A stretch of 64,000 nt of DNA from Terriglobia bacterium (GTDB taxonomy: Bacteria > Acidobacteriota > Terriglobia > Terriglobales > Acidobacteriaceae): NCBI GenBank assembly GCA_032252755.1, contig JAVUPY010000029.1, positions 1-64,000 of the forward strand, given 5' to 3'. Under the pieces are notes generated by a model that was not told the origin of the DNA, ran no database searches, and was given only the letters and a program-made list of their open reading frames with translations. A program made the position numbers and the translations under genes. Position 1 is the first letter of the stretch. Each line of letters begins with the position of its first letter. Below, piece by piece: positions 26,701 through 36,599 of this stretch.

Positions 26701-27360
26701 ATGTCCAGTGTTGCCCCGGCCCAGGCTTTGCGACCGCGCTCACGATCGCAAAAGAAGCTGATTTTCTTTGCGATTTTCTTCGCTCTCACTGCGTTCGTCA
26801 CATATATGAAGAACGCGCAAATCTTCCAGCCCGACTCGCCTATCGCGCGGCATTTCGCACCGGGAGAGTTTTACCTGGTGCCGCACGCGATTTTCGCCGG
26901 CATGGCGATGATCATGGGCGCATTTCAATTCTCCAACCGGCTACGTGCGCGTTACCTCAGGCTCCATCGCGTCATGGGATACGTCTACGTAACTTGCGTC
27001 GCGATTGGTGCACCGGTCGCGATTCCGCTGGCGATGAAAGTGGCTACGCCTTCGCTGGTGGCGGCGTCGGCTGTGCAGTCGTTTGGCTGGATGCTCTGCA
27101 CGGGTATCGCTGTGTACTGCATCAAGACCGGCAACGTTCAGCAGCACCGGAAGTGGATGATCCGCGGATACCCGTTCGCCATGGTATTCACGGTGGCGCG
27201 CTTGATCATTCCGATACCAGCAATCCTACGGACGGGATTCGTGGGAATTGAGATTGTGGTCTGGACATCGATCGCATTGGCGGCATTCCTGCCCAGCGTG
27301 TTCCTCGAGTGGCAAGCAATCAAGCCGCGGCGCTCGCCAGCCGGGCGACTGGCGAGCTAA
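26701..27360 (+). CDS. DUF2306 membrane protein
   Basis: About 219 residues with six or seven membrane helices. Family-like features are FYLVPHAIFAGMAMIMGAFQ, the conserved LRARYLRLHRVMGYVYV and GNVQQHRKWMIRGYPF with its conserved His/Arg pattern. DUF2306 proteins are uncharacterised; the histidines could bind heme or metal, which is inference. ATG 26701 is preferred to an in-frame ATG at 26683. Convergent with the M61 peptidase. Confidence 0.8.
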   Translation: MSSVAPAQALRPRSRSQKKLIFFAIFFALTAFVTYMKNAQIFQPDSPIARHFAPGEFYLVPHAIFAGMAMIMGAFQFSNRLRARYLRLHRVMGYVYVTCVAIGAPVAIPLAMKVATPSLVAASAVQSFGWMLCTGIAVYCIKTGNVQQHRKWMIRGYPFAMVFTVARLIIPIPAILRTGFVGIEIVVWTSIALAAFLPSVFLEWQAIKPRRSPAGRLAS

Positions 27361-27377
27361 CGCAGGTCAGGTTTCCA

Positions 27378-29396
27378 TTAGAAGGCCGGCAGCGAGCGCT
27401 TGCTCGGTGCGAGGATTTCGTCGAGACGGTCAGGCGTGCCCTCGACCCGCTCCAGCGAAGGAATTCGCAGGCCGCCGAAATACGGGATTGAGACGGTCTT
27501 GAACTCTTCTCCGCGGCGGAACTGCAATTCGATCGGCTGCTTCGTCTGTTCGGCTTGCAGGATCGCCTCGCGGAGAACTTTCGCCGAGTAGACCTTTCCG
27601 TTCACCGAGATGATCTGCATGTCCGGCGTGACTCCTGCTTTAAACGCCGGGCTGTTCCACCAGACATTGCCGATGGTGCTGGACTGAGGCCCACCGGGAC
27701 TGGGTGGGGCCGCGCCGCGGCGTCCTCCGCCGACGGAGAACCCGAGCGAAGTGGAGAAATCCTGCCCGCCAAAGGCGGCTTCAGCTTTCTCCAGCCATGA
27801 CGGCATGTTGTCGGTGTAGACCAGCTTGTAGCCACCGCGGGTGATTCCATCCTCGGGAACGGTCGGATGGAGATCGTAAACCCGTTCCTGGAAGAACTTC
27901 ATCCAGTCATACGGGGCAATTTTGTTGAGGATGTTAACGATGTCCTGAAGGTTATAGGTATTGGTGACGAAACTGCCGTTGTAGACGCCAAGGAATTCGG
28001 AAACAAAATCGTCGAGCGATTTCTGGTCGTTGGTGAGTTCGCGAATTTTGGTGTCAGCGTCGAGCCAGATAAGTTCGCCCTCGGTGTAATAGTCCTCAGG
28101 AAGCTGCCAGCTCACCCAACTGACGGGGCGGCGCTGCGAGACCGTTGGCTGGTTGGTGGTGTCGACGAGCGGGCGCCAGTCGCGACCGGGGCTGACCTCA
28201 AAGCCGGCGGCAACGCGGGCGAAAACGAACCGCGCCTGCTCCGGCGTGCGGAACCCGGCACGCGCGGAAAGCACGCTTCCCCAGTATTGTGTCATGCCTT
28301 CGTAGACCCAGAGCAGGTCATCGCGCATGGGGAGGTTGAAGTTCGCCGTCCACAGATCGGCGGGACGGCGGAATTTGCCGTTCCAGGAATGCGTGTATTC
28401 GTGGGCGAGGAGATCGCTGCGCAGGCCGCCGCGGTCCCATTCGGTGAAGTAGTTAGGACGCGAGCCGTCCTCGCTCGACTGGTGATGTTCGAGCCCGATT
28501 CCGCCGACAGTGCTGCTGAGGAGGAGCAGGAAATCGTAATGGTTGTAGTGGTGCGACTGGTAAAGCTTGTCGGCTTCCATGGCAAGATTCTTGTGTTTCT
28601 GGAGAGCGTCGGGAGAAATTTCGATATCTTTCTCCGTGTCACCGAACACGTTCAGATAGACCTTGTTGGTCGGCGAGGGTGAGATATCGACGCGCTTATA
28701 GTGAATACCGGCATAGAGCGGCGAATCAAGAAGAGTGTTTAAGGTGGTCTGCCTGAACTTTACCGTCGAACCTTCTTCGGATGCGGTCTCCAGGGCGGTG
28801 GCGTATTTCCAGCCCTGCGGCAGTTTCAGGGTGACATCGAGCGGGATGTCGCGGGAGAAGAATCCAGCCGGATACATTACGACTTCGTTCCACTCCAGGT
28901 CGGCGATGGCGTCCGAGCGCTCGATACGGCCCTCGGCGGGTTTGATGGGCGACAGGTAGTCGAACTCCAGTTGCACGGTTTTCGCACCCACACCGAGCGG
29001 CACGTGGAAGGCGTACACGTTGACCTGGTCGCGAACCCATTGCACGCGCCTCCCGTCAACACTCGTCACGATTCCAGCGAGGCGCGAGATGGGGCCGGTC
29101 GGCGAGTGGTTTCCGGGTATCCACTGTGGATACAGCAATACGAGTTCCTTCGCGTTGGGCTCAACGGGGATCTGCTCGCGAACGTGAGCGACGCGATCGA
29201 CGACGTTCGAGATATCGATTTCTGCTTGTATCGGACCGACGTAAGCCTTATCGACCGGCGCGACAACGGGTGGCGGAAGTGGAACGGGCTGCGGTGGTGG
29301 CGGGTTCTTTACGTTTTGGGCGAGCAGTGTTGCAGTCGCGGTTAAAGAAAGTATGGTGGTAAGCAGACATTTGTGGCGAAGGATACGCAGAGTCAT
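27378..29396 (-). CDS. M61 glycyl-aminopeptidase-type metallopeptidase with PDZ domain
   Basis: 672 residues, exported (signal around LLTTILSLTATATLLAQ, then a proline-rich linker). An N-terminal beta domain precedes the zinc site HEYTHSWNGK (about residue 330) with the downstream glutamate in WVYEGMTQYWG. GIGLEHHQSS is a further M61 hallmark. A PDZ domain occupies the C-terminus (FKAGVTPDMQIISVNGKVYS). Likely periplasmic peptide processing. The ATG at 29396 is chosen over a TTG 9 bp upstream. Confidence 0.93.
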   Translation of the reverse strand: MTLRILRHKCLLTTILSLTATATLLAQNVKNPPPPQPVPLPPPVVAPVDKAYVGPIQAEIDISNVVDRVAHVREQIPVEPNAKELVLLYPQWIPGNHSPTGPISRLAGIVTSVDGRRVQWVRDQVNVYAFHVPLGVGAKTVQLEFDYLSPIKPAEGRIERSDAIADLEWNEVVMYPAGFFSRDIPLDVTLKLPQGWKYATALETASEEGSTVKFRQTTLNTLLDSPLYAGIHYKRVDISPSPTNKVYLNVFGDTEKDIEISPDALQKHKNLAMEADKLYQSHHYNHYDFLLLLSSTVGGIGLEHHQSSEDGSRPNYFTEWDRGGLRSDLLAHEYTHSWNGKFRRPADLWTANFNLPMRDDLLWVYEGMTQYWGSVLSARAGFRTPEQARFVFARVAAGFEVSPGRDWRPLVDTTNQPTVSQRRPVSWVSWQLPEDYYTEGELIWLDADTKIRELTNDQKSLDDFVSEFLGVYNGSFVTNTYNLQDIVNILNKIAPYDWMKFFQERVYDLHPTVPEDGITRGGYKLVYTDNMPSWLEKAEAAFGGQDFSTSLGFSVGGGRRGAAPPSPGGPQSSTIGNVWWNSPAFKAGVTPDMQIISVNGKVYSAKVLREAILQAEQTKQPIELQFRRGEEFKTVSIPYFGGLRIPSLERVEGTPDRLDEILAPSKRSLPAF

Positions 29397-29548
29397 AGCG
29401 CGCAACAGTGTACCTTTTCGGACGCATATCTGTCGCTTTTCGCGGACGAAGGTTCAGAGAAGTGGTACAGGACGTGCTCCGCGGGGGCACATGTGAGCGA
29501 ATGCTAAGATAGCTGCCTGCAACTACGCTGACCGAGGCTTCAAGAATA

Positions 29549-32488
29549 ATGCGTCGTGATTGTGCCCCGCTTGCCCTATTGGTTTTGATCGCTAGCCTGA
29601 CAGTAACTTTCTTCGCCCAGACTCCCGATACGGTTACTGTGCGCGGACGAGTGTTGGATCCAGCGGGAGCGCGGATTCCTGGCGTTACGATCACACTCAC
29701 CAACAACGCGACTGCGGCTGGGCGCAACGCCACAAGTAATGCGTCAGGATTTTTCACTTTTTCCGGACTGCCGGTGGGAACGTATACCCTGACAACGCAG
29801 AAGGAGGGTTTCGCGGAAACGACCCAGCAACTGAAGCTCGCGGGGGGAAGAACCGCAGAACTCGAGTTGCAGTTGAATGTGAACGCCGCAAAAACACACC
29901 TCGTCGTAACGGGAACAGTGGGACAGATTCGAACCGATGAGCCCCAATTGGGAGATCTTATTGAGTTGAAGCAGATCGAGCAGATGCCGCTGCTGAACAA
30001 CCGGATAACGTATCTGCCGCTGCTGAATGCGGCTAACCGACCGGCTCTCAACCAGGGCGACGCGTTCATGAACCAGAACCTGTTCACGACGAACGGTTCG
30101 GGGCGGCGGCAGACGGCCTGGGTGGTGGACGGCGCGACCGGCAATGACATGTGGGGGCGCCAGACAACGTTTACAAACATTCCGCAGGTTGCGGTGCAGG
30201 AAATGACCGTCCTCGAGAATGCTTTTTCCGCAGAGTATGGCGCCACGATGGGCGGAGTCGTGAATATCACGACCAGGCAGGGAGGAAATCAGTTTCACGG
30301 CGATCTGCTTACGGCATGGCGGCCGAACGGTACGTCGGCGAAGTTGTCGGGGTTTACCGCCGCGAGTGCCACGAATGGCAACCAGGTCGTCACCGATTCT
30401 CTTGGACTGCTGTCGGGTTCTCTCTCGGGACCGATACCCGGAAGCGAGGGGCGCACTCATTTTTTCCTGGCCGGCGAATACAGCCGTCAGAACCGTGGAT
30501 CACCGGTGACTTCGCCGATCGCACCTCAAGTATTCGCAGGACACTACGCAGGGTGGATGACATTTCTGAGGCTCGACCATCAATTAGACGAGAGAAACCA
30601 GTTGTTCCTGCGGGCCAACACCGACAGCTTTCACGATACGAATCCGAACGGAGCGGTGGGCGGTAATAACCTGCCGACGGTAGATCGCATCTTCCGGCGG
30701 AGAACGTATTCAGTGGAAGCGGGCGAAACAGCAGAGTTGACCTCGTCGCTGCTGAATTCCGCGCGCGCGCAGTTTCAGTTGGCTTCGCCGATTACGCAGT
30801 TCGATCCGCTGGTTTATGGAACGCAGTTCGTGGTACCGGTCTCGACGGGTGGGACTTTCACGACGGGCACGTCGCAATCGGCGCTGCTGTTGAACCGGCA
30901 ATACGAGTTCACCGACACGGTTTCGAGTTCGTGGCGACGGCACCAGTTGAAGTTCGGCGTGGAGGTGATTCACGCGCACAACGGCGGCGACAGCAAAGAG
31001 TATGGCGGGCCCATCTTCCTCGGGCAATTTCAGTACAACACGTGCACTCAGCCATTGACGGTCTGCGAGAGCGCGGCATATCTCAACGACATTACGAATG
31101 TCCGAAGCTATACGCAGAGCTACGGAAACGCCAATTACACGGTCGGCGATACGCTGTGGGCGCTATTCGTGCAGGATGACGTGCGGGTGAAGACCAACCT
31201 CACGATCAATCTTGGGCTGAGATACGAGCGGCAGACCTTCACGGATTCGACTAAGAATATCGCGCCGCGCGTCGGCTTCTCCTACGATCCGTTCGACGGC
31301 GGCAAGACCGTGATTCGCGGCGGGTTCGGGATCTACTATGCCCAGGTAGTGGACAATTCCGCGGCGAATTACACGCTCTCCGGCCCGACCGGCGTCTTCA
31401 ACTACACGGCGCAACCGGGACAGATAGGATTCCCAACCAGTATTGCCGACGCTCCGCTGCCACAATTCCCGTCGGGCGCGATTCAGCCCGTGCGCAGCTT
31501 ATATATTCGCCCGGGACGCAGCGCTTACTACAATCAGTTCTTCGATACCTCGCTCCTGAAGGGCTATCCGGAGGCGCTGCTGAGTCCATATTCGGAGCAG
31601 TGGAGCTTTGGAATCGAGCGGCAGTTGGCGCCGGATTGGGTGCTCAGTGTCGATTACGTTGGTTCGCACTCGCTCCATATAGTGCGTCCACTCGACCTTG
31701 ATGCGCCGACACCGTTCGTGCGCACGGAACCAGGCCAGGTCCGAAGCGCGCAGGCGGCGAATTGCACGCGGCCGCTGTGGGTGGCGTTCTACGCAGATGC
31801 CGGGCGGACGTGCGATCCGACGGCGCCGAATCCGCCGCAGCCGGCTTACGGCGTCATTCTGAGCGATGTCAATAACGGATTCGGGACGTATAACGCGCTG
31901 AACGTGAACCTCAGCCATCATTTTGCGAAGCGCTTTACGATGCTGGCCAGCTACGTCTACTCCCACGCGATCAATAACGTCGATCCCGACATTCCTAACC
32001 AGAACCCCAACGATCCAAATTTCACGGGACAGAGGGAAAAAGGCAATGCGATCTTCGATCAGCGGCACCGGTTCGTTCTGAGCGGAATCTATAACGCGCC
32101 GTGGGGTGTCAGTTTTGGCGGAATCGCCACGGCGGCTTCGGCACTGCCGTTCAACATCGTCACGGGCACAACTAACAGCGGAGATCCGGGCGCGACGACG
32201 GACCGACCGGTGATCAACGGCGTAGTTGTAGGGCGCAATACCGGGCGCGGACGGCCGATCTACGACTTCTCCCCATTCGTTGAAAAAGATTTCCGAGTGA
32301 CGGAATCGTTGCACGTGCGCGCGCGAGCGGAGTCCCTCAACATCTTCAATCACGCAAACTTCGTCGGCTATAGCGGAACCTATGGGAATGGGCCGACGCC
32401 AGGCAACGGATTTGGCCAGCCGCTATCGGGCATAACGAACCAGTTGCCGGCGCGTTCGTTCCAATTCTCGTTGCGACTCTCGTACTGA
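29549..32488 (+). CDS. Oar-like TonB-dependent outer-membrane receptor
   Basis: 979 residues. Signal peptide, then a carboxypeptidase-regulatory-like beta domain (VRGRVLDPAGARIPGVTITL to GFAETTQQLKL), a TonB plug (QMPLLNNRITYLPLL, VDGATGNDMWGR, FSAEYGATMGGVVNITTRQG), and a beta-barrel with aromatic-rich strands ending in the terminal FQFSLRLSY. Acidobacteria and Myxococcus carry many of these; they transport large or complex ligands, or support adhesion. No TonB partner is in the window. Divergent from the M61 peptidase. Confidence 0.93.
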   Translation: MRRDCAPLALLVLIASLTVTFFAQTPDTVTVRGRVLDPAGARIPGVTITLTNNATAAGRNATSNASGFFTFSGLPVGTYTLTTQKEGFAETTQQLKLAGGRTAELELQLNVNAAKTHLVVTGTVGQIRTDEPQLGDLIELKQIEQMPLLNNRITYLPLLNAANRPALNQGDAFMNQNLFTTNGSGRRQTAWVVDGATGNDMWGRQTTFTNIPQVAVQEMTVLENAFSAEYGATMGGVVNITTRQGGNQFHGDLLTAWRPNGTSAKLSGFTAASATNGNQVVTDSLGLLSGSLSGPIPGSEGRTHFFLAGEYSRQNRGSPVTSPIAPQVFAGHYAGWMTFLRLDHQLDERNQLFLRANTDSFHDTNPNGAVGGNNLPTVDRIFRRRTYSVEAGETAELTSSLLNSARAQFQLASPITQFDPLVYGTQFVVPVSTGGTFTTGTSQSALLLNRQYEFTDTVSSSWRRHQLKFGVEVIHAHNGGDSKEYGGPIFLGQFQYNTCTQPLTVCESAAYLNDITNVRSYTQSYGNANYTVGDTLWALFVQDDVRVKTNLTINLGLRYERQTFTDSTKNIAPRVGFSYDPFDGGKTVIRGGFGIYYAQVVDNSAANYTLSGPTGVFNYTAQPGQIGFPTSIADAPLPQFPSGAIQPVRSLYIRPGRSAYYNQFFDTSLLKGYPEALLSPYSEQWSFGIERQLAPDWVLSVDYVGSHSLHIVRPLDLDAPTPFVRTEPGQVRSAQAANCTRPLWVAFYADAGRTCDPTAPNPPQPAYGVILSDVNNGFGTYNALNVNLSHHFAKRFTMLASYVYSHAINNVDPDIPNQNPNDPNFTGQREKGNAIFDQRHRFVLSGIYNAPWGVSFGGIATAASALPFNIVTGTTNSGDPGATTDRPVINGVVVGRNTGRGRPIYDFSPFVEKDFRVTESLHVRARAESLNIFNHANFVGYSGTYGNGPTPGNGFGQPLSGITNQLPARSFQFSLRLSY

Positions 32489-32526
32489 TAGCGAATGGCT
32501 TTCTTCGCCGCGTGGGCGCGCAACTG

Positions 32527-33288
32527 CTACTTCAGTTGGCGGAAGCGTCGCGAATTGCGGAACTGGATTGCGATGGCCTCGAGAAGATCTTCGTTGTTGC
32601 CCCTGGCTTCCGGCGCGAGTTTCAGGCGCCCGGCATAAACATCGGCGAGACGCTGTGCTGTCGCGTGACGAACATCGAGCGGGATATCGAGGCGTCTTTC
32701 CAGGAAAGCTTCGATCACCTGGAGATCGCTATCGGTTATGGTCGAGATGTCCCAGGTGGACCCGTAATCCTTTGGAACGCTCCAGATGACCTGGTTTTCA
32801 TCGGCCTTGCGGTCGTGGACAACGACTGTTCCCGCGACGAAGTCGCCGAGACGGCGGTTGCGCTTGTTCAAGGCCATGGTGATTGCACCGACTGCGTAGA
32901 AGCCAGGTATGACGTCTACGGCGCGAACAAGGTTTCGGGCGATCGCCTCGAACGGCGTAATGGGACGGCCACTGTCTTTGATGACGCGGATTCCGGCCTG
33001 GCGCTTGCCGAGGGTTTGGCCGTTCCAGAGGGCTTCAAAGGCCGCGAAGTAGCCCCAGTAGATGCAGAAGGCAACCAGGATCAATATCGCCGCAAGCCAT
33101 TTCGATGGGGCATTCCAGAGACCGCCGGGCAGCGCGAACGCGGAGATCAGCGACAGCACCAGAAAAATTATGAGTTGAACCAGGGAATCGTAGAGCACGC
33201 CCAGGAAACGGCTGCCAAGGCCTGCGAGTGGGTATTCCAAATCCACCTGTTCTGGGGTATCAATAGTAAGCTTCTCAATCGGGTCCAA
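32527..33288 (-). CDS. RDD-family membrane protein
   Basis: About 253 residues. The RDD domain covers the first 150: YPLAGLGSRFLGVLYDSLVQ, three hydrophobic helices, GQTLGKRQAGIRVIKDSG, then NKRNRRLGDFVAGTVVVHD. A soluble C-terminal tail follows. Start chosen at TTG 33288, giving an N-terminus DPIEKLTIDTPEQ, because a GGAG box lies exactly 6 nt upstream; an earlier TTG at 33321 has none. Its start codon is one base from the start of the divergent SpoIIM-like gene. RDD and SpoIIM proteins travel with MoxR/DUF58 operons. Confidence 0.88.
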   Translation of the reverse strand: MDPIEKLTIDTPEQVDLEYPLAGLGSRFLGVLYDSLVQLIIFLVLSLISAFALPGGLWNAPSKWLAAILILVAFCIYWGYFAAFEALWNGQTLGKRQAGIRVIKDSGRPITPFEAIARNLVRAVDVIPGFYAVGAITMALNKRNRRLGDFVAGTVVVHDRKADENQVIWSVPKDYGSTWDISTITDSDLQVIEAFLERRLDIPLDVRHATAQRLADVYAGRLKLAPEARGNNEDLLEAIAIQFRNSRRFRQLK

Positions 33289-33289
33289 A

Positions 33290-34252
33290 ATGATCTCCAC
33301 GCACTGGCTGGAAAAACGCAAACCGTACTGGAGCCGGCTCGAAGAACTGCTCGACGACAGCAGAAAGAACGGCGTCGCGGGGCTGAACCGCTCAGAACTC
33401 CAGGAGCTTGCGCTCCTATATCGCCAAACGGCGGCGGATCTCTCTGCCCTTCGCGAAGACCCGTACAGCCAGAACTTCGCCCGGTACGTAAACCAGTTGC
33501 TTGCGCGGGCTCACAATATCATTTACACGGGCCGAAAATCGAGTGCTATCGAGATCTACCACTTCTATCGGTACACGTACCCGCAGGTGTTTCGCCGGAT
33601 GTCGACATACACGGTGGCGGCGTTCGCCCTTTTCCTGGGAAGCGCCCTGATTGGCGCAATCCTCACAGTCACGCATCCGGATTTCATGCGCCAGATGCTT
33701 GGGCCGCGAATGGTCCAGACGATCGAGCGGCGCGAGATGTGGACCCAGTCTGTGGTCGCAATGAAGCCCATCGCATCGAGCGCCATCATGACCAATAATT
33801 TGAGCGTCGCGTTCGCTACCTTCGCGTCCGGAATCACGGGCGGAGTGGTTACCGCGTACCTGATCATATTTAATGGCCTGCTGATGGGCGTGATTGGGGC
33901 GGCGTGCTGGATGGGCGGGATGAGCCTGAAGTTGTGGAGCTTCGTCGCGCCGCACGGAGCTTTAGAGCTACCGGCTATCTTCATCGCCGGGGGAGCGGCA
34001 TTTCGAATCGCGGAAGGACTACTGTTCCCGAACAATCTTTCGCGGCGAGATTCGCTGGTCGTGGCCGGGGGAGAAGCGGTGCGGTTGGTGCTGGGAACCA
34101 TTCCTATGCTGTTCGTCGCAGGCTTGCTGGAAGGATTCTTCTCGCCATCGAATGCGCCTGTAGCGATGAAGTTCGCGGTCTCGGCACTGATGTTTGCGGC
34201 TTTGCTGGCATATCTTTCGCTGCCGCCGAAGCCGAAGCAGCCCGAAAACTAG
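33290..34252 (+). CDS. Stage II sporulation protein M (SpoIIM)-family membrane protein
   Basis: 320 residues. A helical soluble N-terminus (RLEELLDDSRKNGVAGLNRS, LYRQTAADLSALREDP) precedes five or six membrane segments and the family-typical NNLSVAFATFASGITGGVV and WSFVAPHGALELPAIFIAGGA. SpoIIM homologues outside sporulators are part of MoxR gene clusters; role unknown. No Shine-Dalgarno precedes ATG 33290. The 3' end overlaps the convergent DUF58 gene by 4 bp. Confidence 0.9.
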   Translation: MISTHWLEKRKPYWSRLEELLDDSRKNGVAGLNRSELQELALLYRQTAADLSALREDPYSQNFARYVNQLLARAHNIIYTGRKSSAIEIYHFYRYTYPQVFRRMSTYTVAAFALFLGSALIGAILTVTHPDFMRQMLGPRMVQTIERREMWTQSVVAMKPIASSAIMTNNLSVAFATFASGITGGVVTAYLIIFNGLLMGVIGAACWMGGMSLKLWSFVAPHGALELPAIFIAGGAAFRIAEGLLFPNNLSRRDSLVVAGGEAVRLVLGTIPMLFVAGLLEGFFSPSNAPVAMKFAVSALMFAALLAYLSLPPKPKQPEN

Positions 34253-35622
34253 ATCAGGCTGCGCTCCTTGATCATGAGGTACTGGTTCATCAGCGCCACG
34301 GAAAGCTGGCCCGGAGTAACTTCCATGGCGAGGGCACCCTGGTCGCGCAGGCGGGAAATCAGCAGTTCCCTTCTCTGAAGCATCTCCTGCGCCGCTACCA
34401 TTTCGTACATCTGCTCGGAGTCCTTGGGTCGTGCGGCACCTTTTTTGGCAAGCGCGGGGTCGCCGATCACCATGAAGAGCACGAGGTTGCGCTTCAGCAT
34501 CAGTGACGCGCCCTCGATGACCTCCGGCGTCATGGCGGTTTCGGCGAGATCCGTGATCCAGACGACCAGGCTGCGGCGCTTCTGCATGGATAAGAGCATT
34601 CCGGCGGCGCGGAGGTGATCGGCTTCGGGAACTTCTGCCTTGGCGACTGCGAGTTCTTCGACGATGGCGCGCAAGTGAGGCAGGCCACGTCCCAGTGGCA
34701 CGCGATGCTTGATCTGGCGGCCATAACCGAGGAGACCGACGCGGTCGCCTGAATAAAGCGCGAGTTGGGCGAGGTTCAGTGCGGCTTCGGCGGCGAAGTC
34801 GAGTTTATTGAGGTCGCCGACCTGGGCGCGCATGAGGCGGCCGGTATCCATGACGATCCACACGGGTTGGCTGCGCTCGACGTTGTAGACGCGGGTGATG
34901 AGCTTTCCCCGGCGGGCGGATGCGGTCCAGGAGATATCGCGAAATTCATCGCCGTCCTGGTAGTCGCGGAGGCTCTCGAATTCGCGACCCAGGCCACGCT
35001 GCTTCAACCTCCTCTTCTCCAGTTCGATCTGGCGGCTTCGCGAGAGGAAGATCGTGTTCTTCTTCGCGGCCTCGATGTTGGGGTAGATTCGCAGTTCCTG
35101 GACGAGATCGGCGACATACCAGCGCTCGGCAAAGTGCAGGCCGGTTTGCGCGCGTAAGTAGGTGGAGCCGGTTTTGAAATCGCCGCGTTGCATTGCGGTG
35201 GCGGTGTAAGTCGCGGTGGCGCGGCGGCGCGGAGCGACGGTCAGTTTCATTCCCGGCACTGGAACTCGAAATGCCGGCGGAAGATCGTCTTCAATCTCGC
35301 AGTGAATCGTGCCGCGGGACTGATTGGAGACTGAGATCGACACTTCGGATGTGCATTCGATCGCGGGCACTCCGACCCACGAACGCTCGACATGAAGATC
35401 GGTTGGACGCGGCAGGCGTGAAAAATCTACCAGCCAGGCAGCGATCAGCACGAAATCCCACGCCCACATTCCATAGAGAAAGTGGCGATTCCAGAAGGCG
35501 GGCACGATCCACGCAAAGCCGAGGAGAAAAAGCAGCAGGAACCTGTTTCCAAATCCGAAGGCAAGCTTGCGCCCGGTACGTGAGGAGGCGCTGATCGGAT
35601 CGGGAAGAAGGTGATGCGTCAT
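34249..35622 (-). CDS. DUF58 / VWA-like protein of MoxR operon
   Basis: 457 residues. Two N-terminal membrane helices, a beta-rich middle (CTSEVSISVSNQSRGTIHCE), and the DUF58 block GREFESLRDYQDGDEFRDIS, W, then the VWA-like metal site WIVMDTGRLM. DUF58 proteins are predicted chaperone-type partners of the MoxR ATPase. The ATG overlaps the moxR stop by 4 bp, indicating coupling. Confidence 0.93.
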   Translation of the reverse strand: MTHHLLPDPISASSRTGRKLAFGFGNRFLLLFLLGFAWIVPAFWNRHFLYGMWAWDFVLIAAWLVDFSRLPRPTDLHVERSWVGVPAIECTSEVSISVSNQSRGTIHCEIEDDLPPAFRVPVPGMKLTVAPRRRATATYTATAMQRGDFKTGSTYLRAQTGLHFAERWYVADLVQELRIYPNIEAAKKNTIFLSRSRQIELEKRRLKQRGLGREFESLRDYQDGDEFRDISWTASARRGKLITRVYNVERSQPVWIVMDTGRLMRAQVGDLNKLDFAAEAALNLAQLALYSGDRVGLLGYGRQIKHRVPLGRGLPHLRAIVEELAVAKAEVPEADHLRAAGMLLSMQKRRSLVVWITDLAETAMTPEVIEGASLMLKRNLVLFMVIGDPALAKKGAARPKDSEQMYEMVAAQEMLQRRELLISRLRDQGALAMEVTPGQLSVALMNQYLMIKERSLI

Positions 35623-36599
35623 TTCGGGACCTCGACCGCAGCGAGCACGTCGGAGATAACGTTATCGGCGCCGATGCCCTCCAGTTCCGCTTCGGGTTTC
35701 AAGAGAATGCGGTGGCGGAGGCATGGCAGCGCCGCTTCCTTCACGTCATCCGGAATCATGTAGTCGCGGCCCTCCATGCCGGCCAGGGCCTTCGAGACCA
35801 CGAGAAGGCTGACGCCGGCGCGAGGACTGGCACCAAGCGAGACCGTCGGCCACTCGCGAGTGCGGCGGATGACGTCGCTGACATACTTGAACAGAGCCGG
35901 TTCCACGCGAACGTTGCGTACTTCCTGGCGCGCCCGGCGCAGCAGGTCGGTATCGAGCATCTCCAGCGAGAGTTGCTGGAGGTCTCGGGCGTCGAATCCG
36001 TTCTGATGATGTTCGAGGATGGCGACCTCGTCTTCGGCGCCAGGATAGTCGACCTTGATTTTCAGGAGGAAGCGGTCCAACTGGGCCTCAGGGAGCGGGT
36101 AGGTGCCTTCGAACTCGACCGGGTTCTGTGTGGCCAGGACGGTGAAGAATTCCGTCAACGCGTAGCGGGCGCCGTCGATCGTGACCTGCAACTCTTCCAT
36201 TGACTCGAGCAGGGCCGCCTGCGTGCGCGGAGGCATGCGGTTGATTTCGTCTACGAGCAGCAGGTCGGTGAAGATCGGGCCCTTGCGCAACGAAAATGTC
36301 GCATTCGCGGCATTGAAGACATTGCCGCCGATAACATCGGCGGGCATCAAGTCTGACGTACATTGCACGCGCTGAAAATCGACCTGCAGCATTCGCGCCA
36401 GCAGTTTGACGACGAGGGTCTTTGCGACTCCGGGTACGCCCTCGATGAGCGCGTGTCCGCGGCAGAGGATGGCAAGGAGAACCTTGTCCACGAAGTCCTG
36501 CTGTCCGACAACGCCTTTGCCGACTTCTTTGCGCACCTGCTCTACTACTTTCGGCAGAGCTTTTGTGTACGCTGTTGCTTCTCCTTGACTCTGTTCCAT
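35619..36599 (-). CDS. MoxR-family AAA+ ATPase
   Basis: 326 residues: Walker A EGVPGVAKT (53-61), Walker B LLVDEINRMPP (about 115), sensor 1 FTVLATQNPVEFEGTYPLPE, arginine-finger region QLDRFLLK, and the C-terminal lid LGASPRAGVSLLVVSKA. MoxR ATPases act as chaperones with VWA/DUF58 proteins. Lies between DUF4350 and DUF58 on the same strand with essentially no spacing (1 bp after DUF4350 stops). Confidence 0.96.
   Translation of the reverse strand: MEQSQGEATAYTKALPKVVEQVRKEVGKGVVGQQDFVDKVLLAILCRGHALIEGVPGVAKTLVVKLLARMLQVDFQRVQCTSDLMPADVIGGNVFNAANATFSLRKGPIFTDLLLVDEINRMPPRTQAALLESMEELQVTIDGARYALTEFFTVLATQNPVEFEGTYPLPEAQLDRFLLKIKVDYPGAEDEVAILEHHQNGFDARDLQQLSLEMLDTDLLRRARQEVRNVRVEPALFKYVSDVIRRTREWPTVSLGASPRAGVSLLVVSKALAGMEGRDYMIPDDVKEAALPCLRHRILLKPEAELEGIGADNVISDVLAAVEVPK

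Noticed and set aside
29248-30270. 340-codon minus-strand frame
   Set aside because: Antisense to the TonB receptor N-terminus and overlapping the M61 start; no family resemblance.
32512-33798. 428-codon plus-strand frame
   Set aside because: Antisense shadow of the RDD gene running into SpoIIM in another frame; composition lacks any domain.
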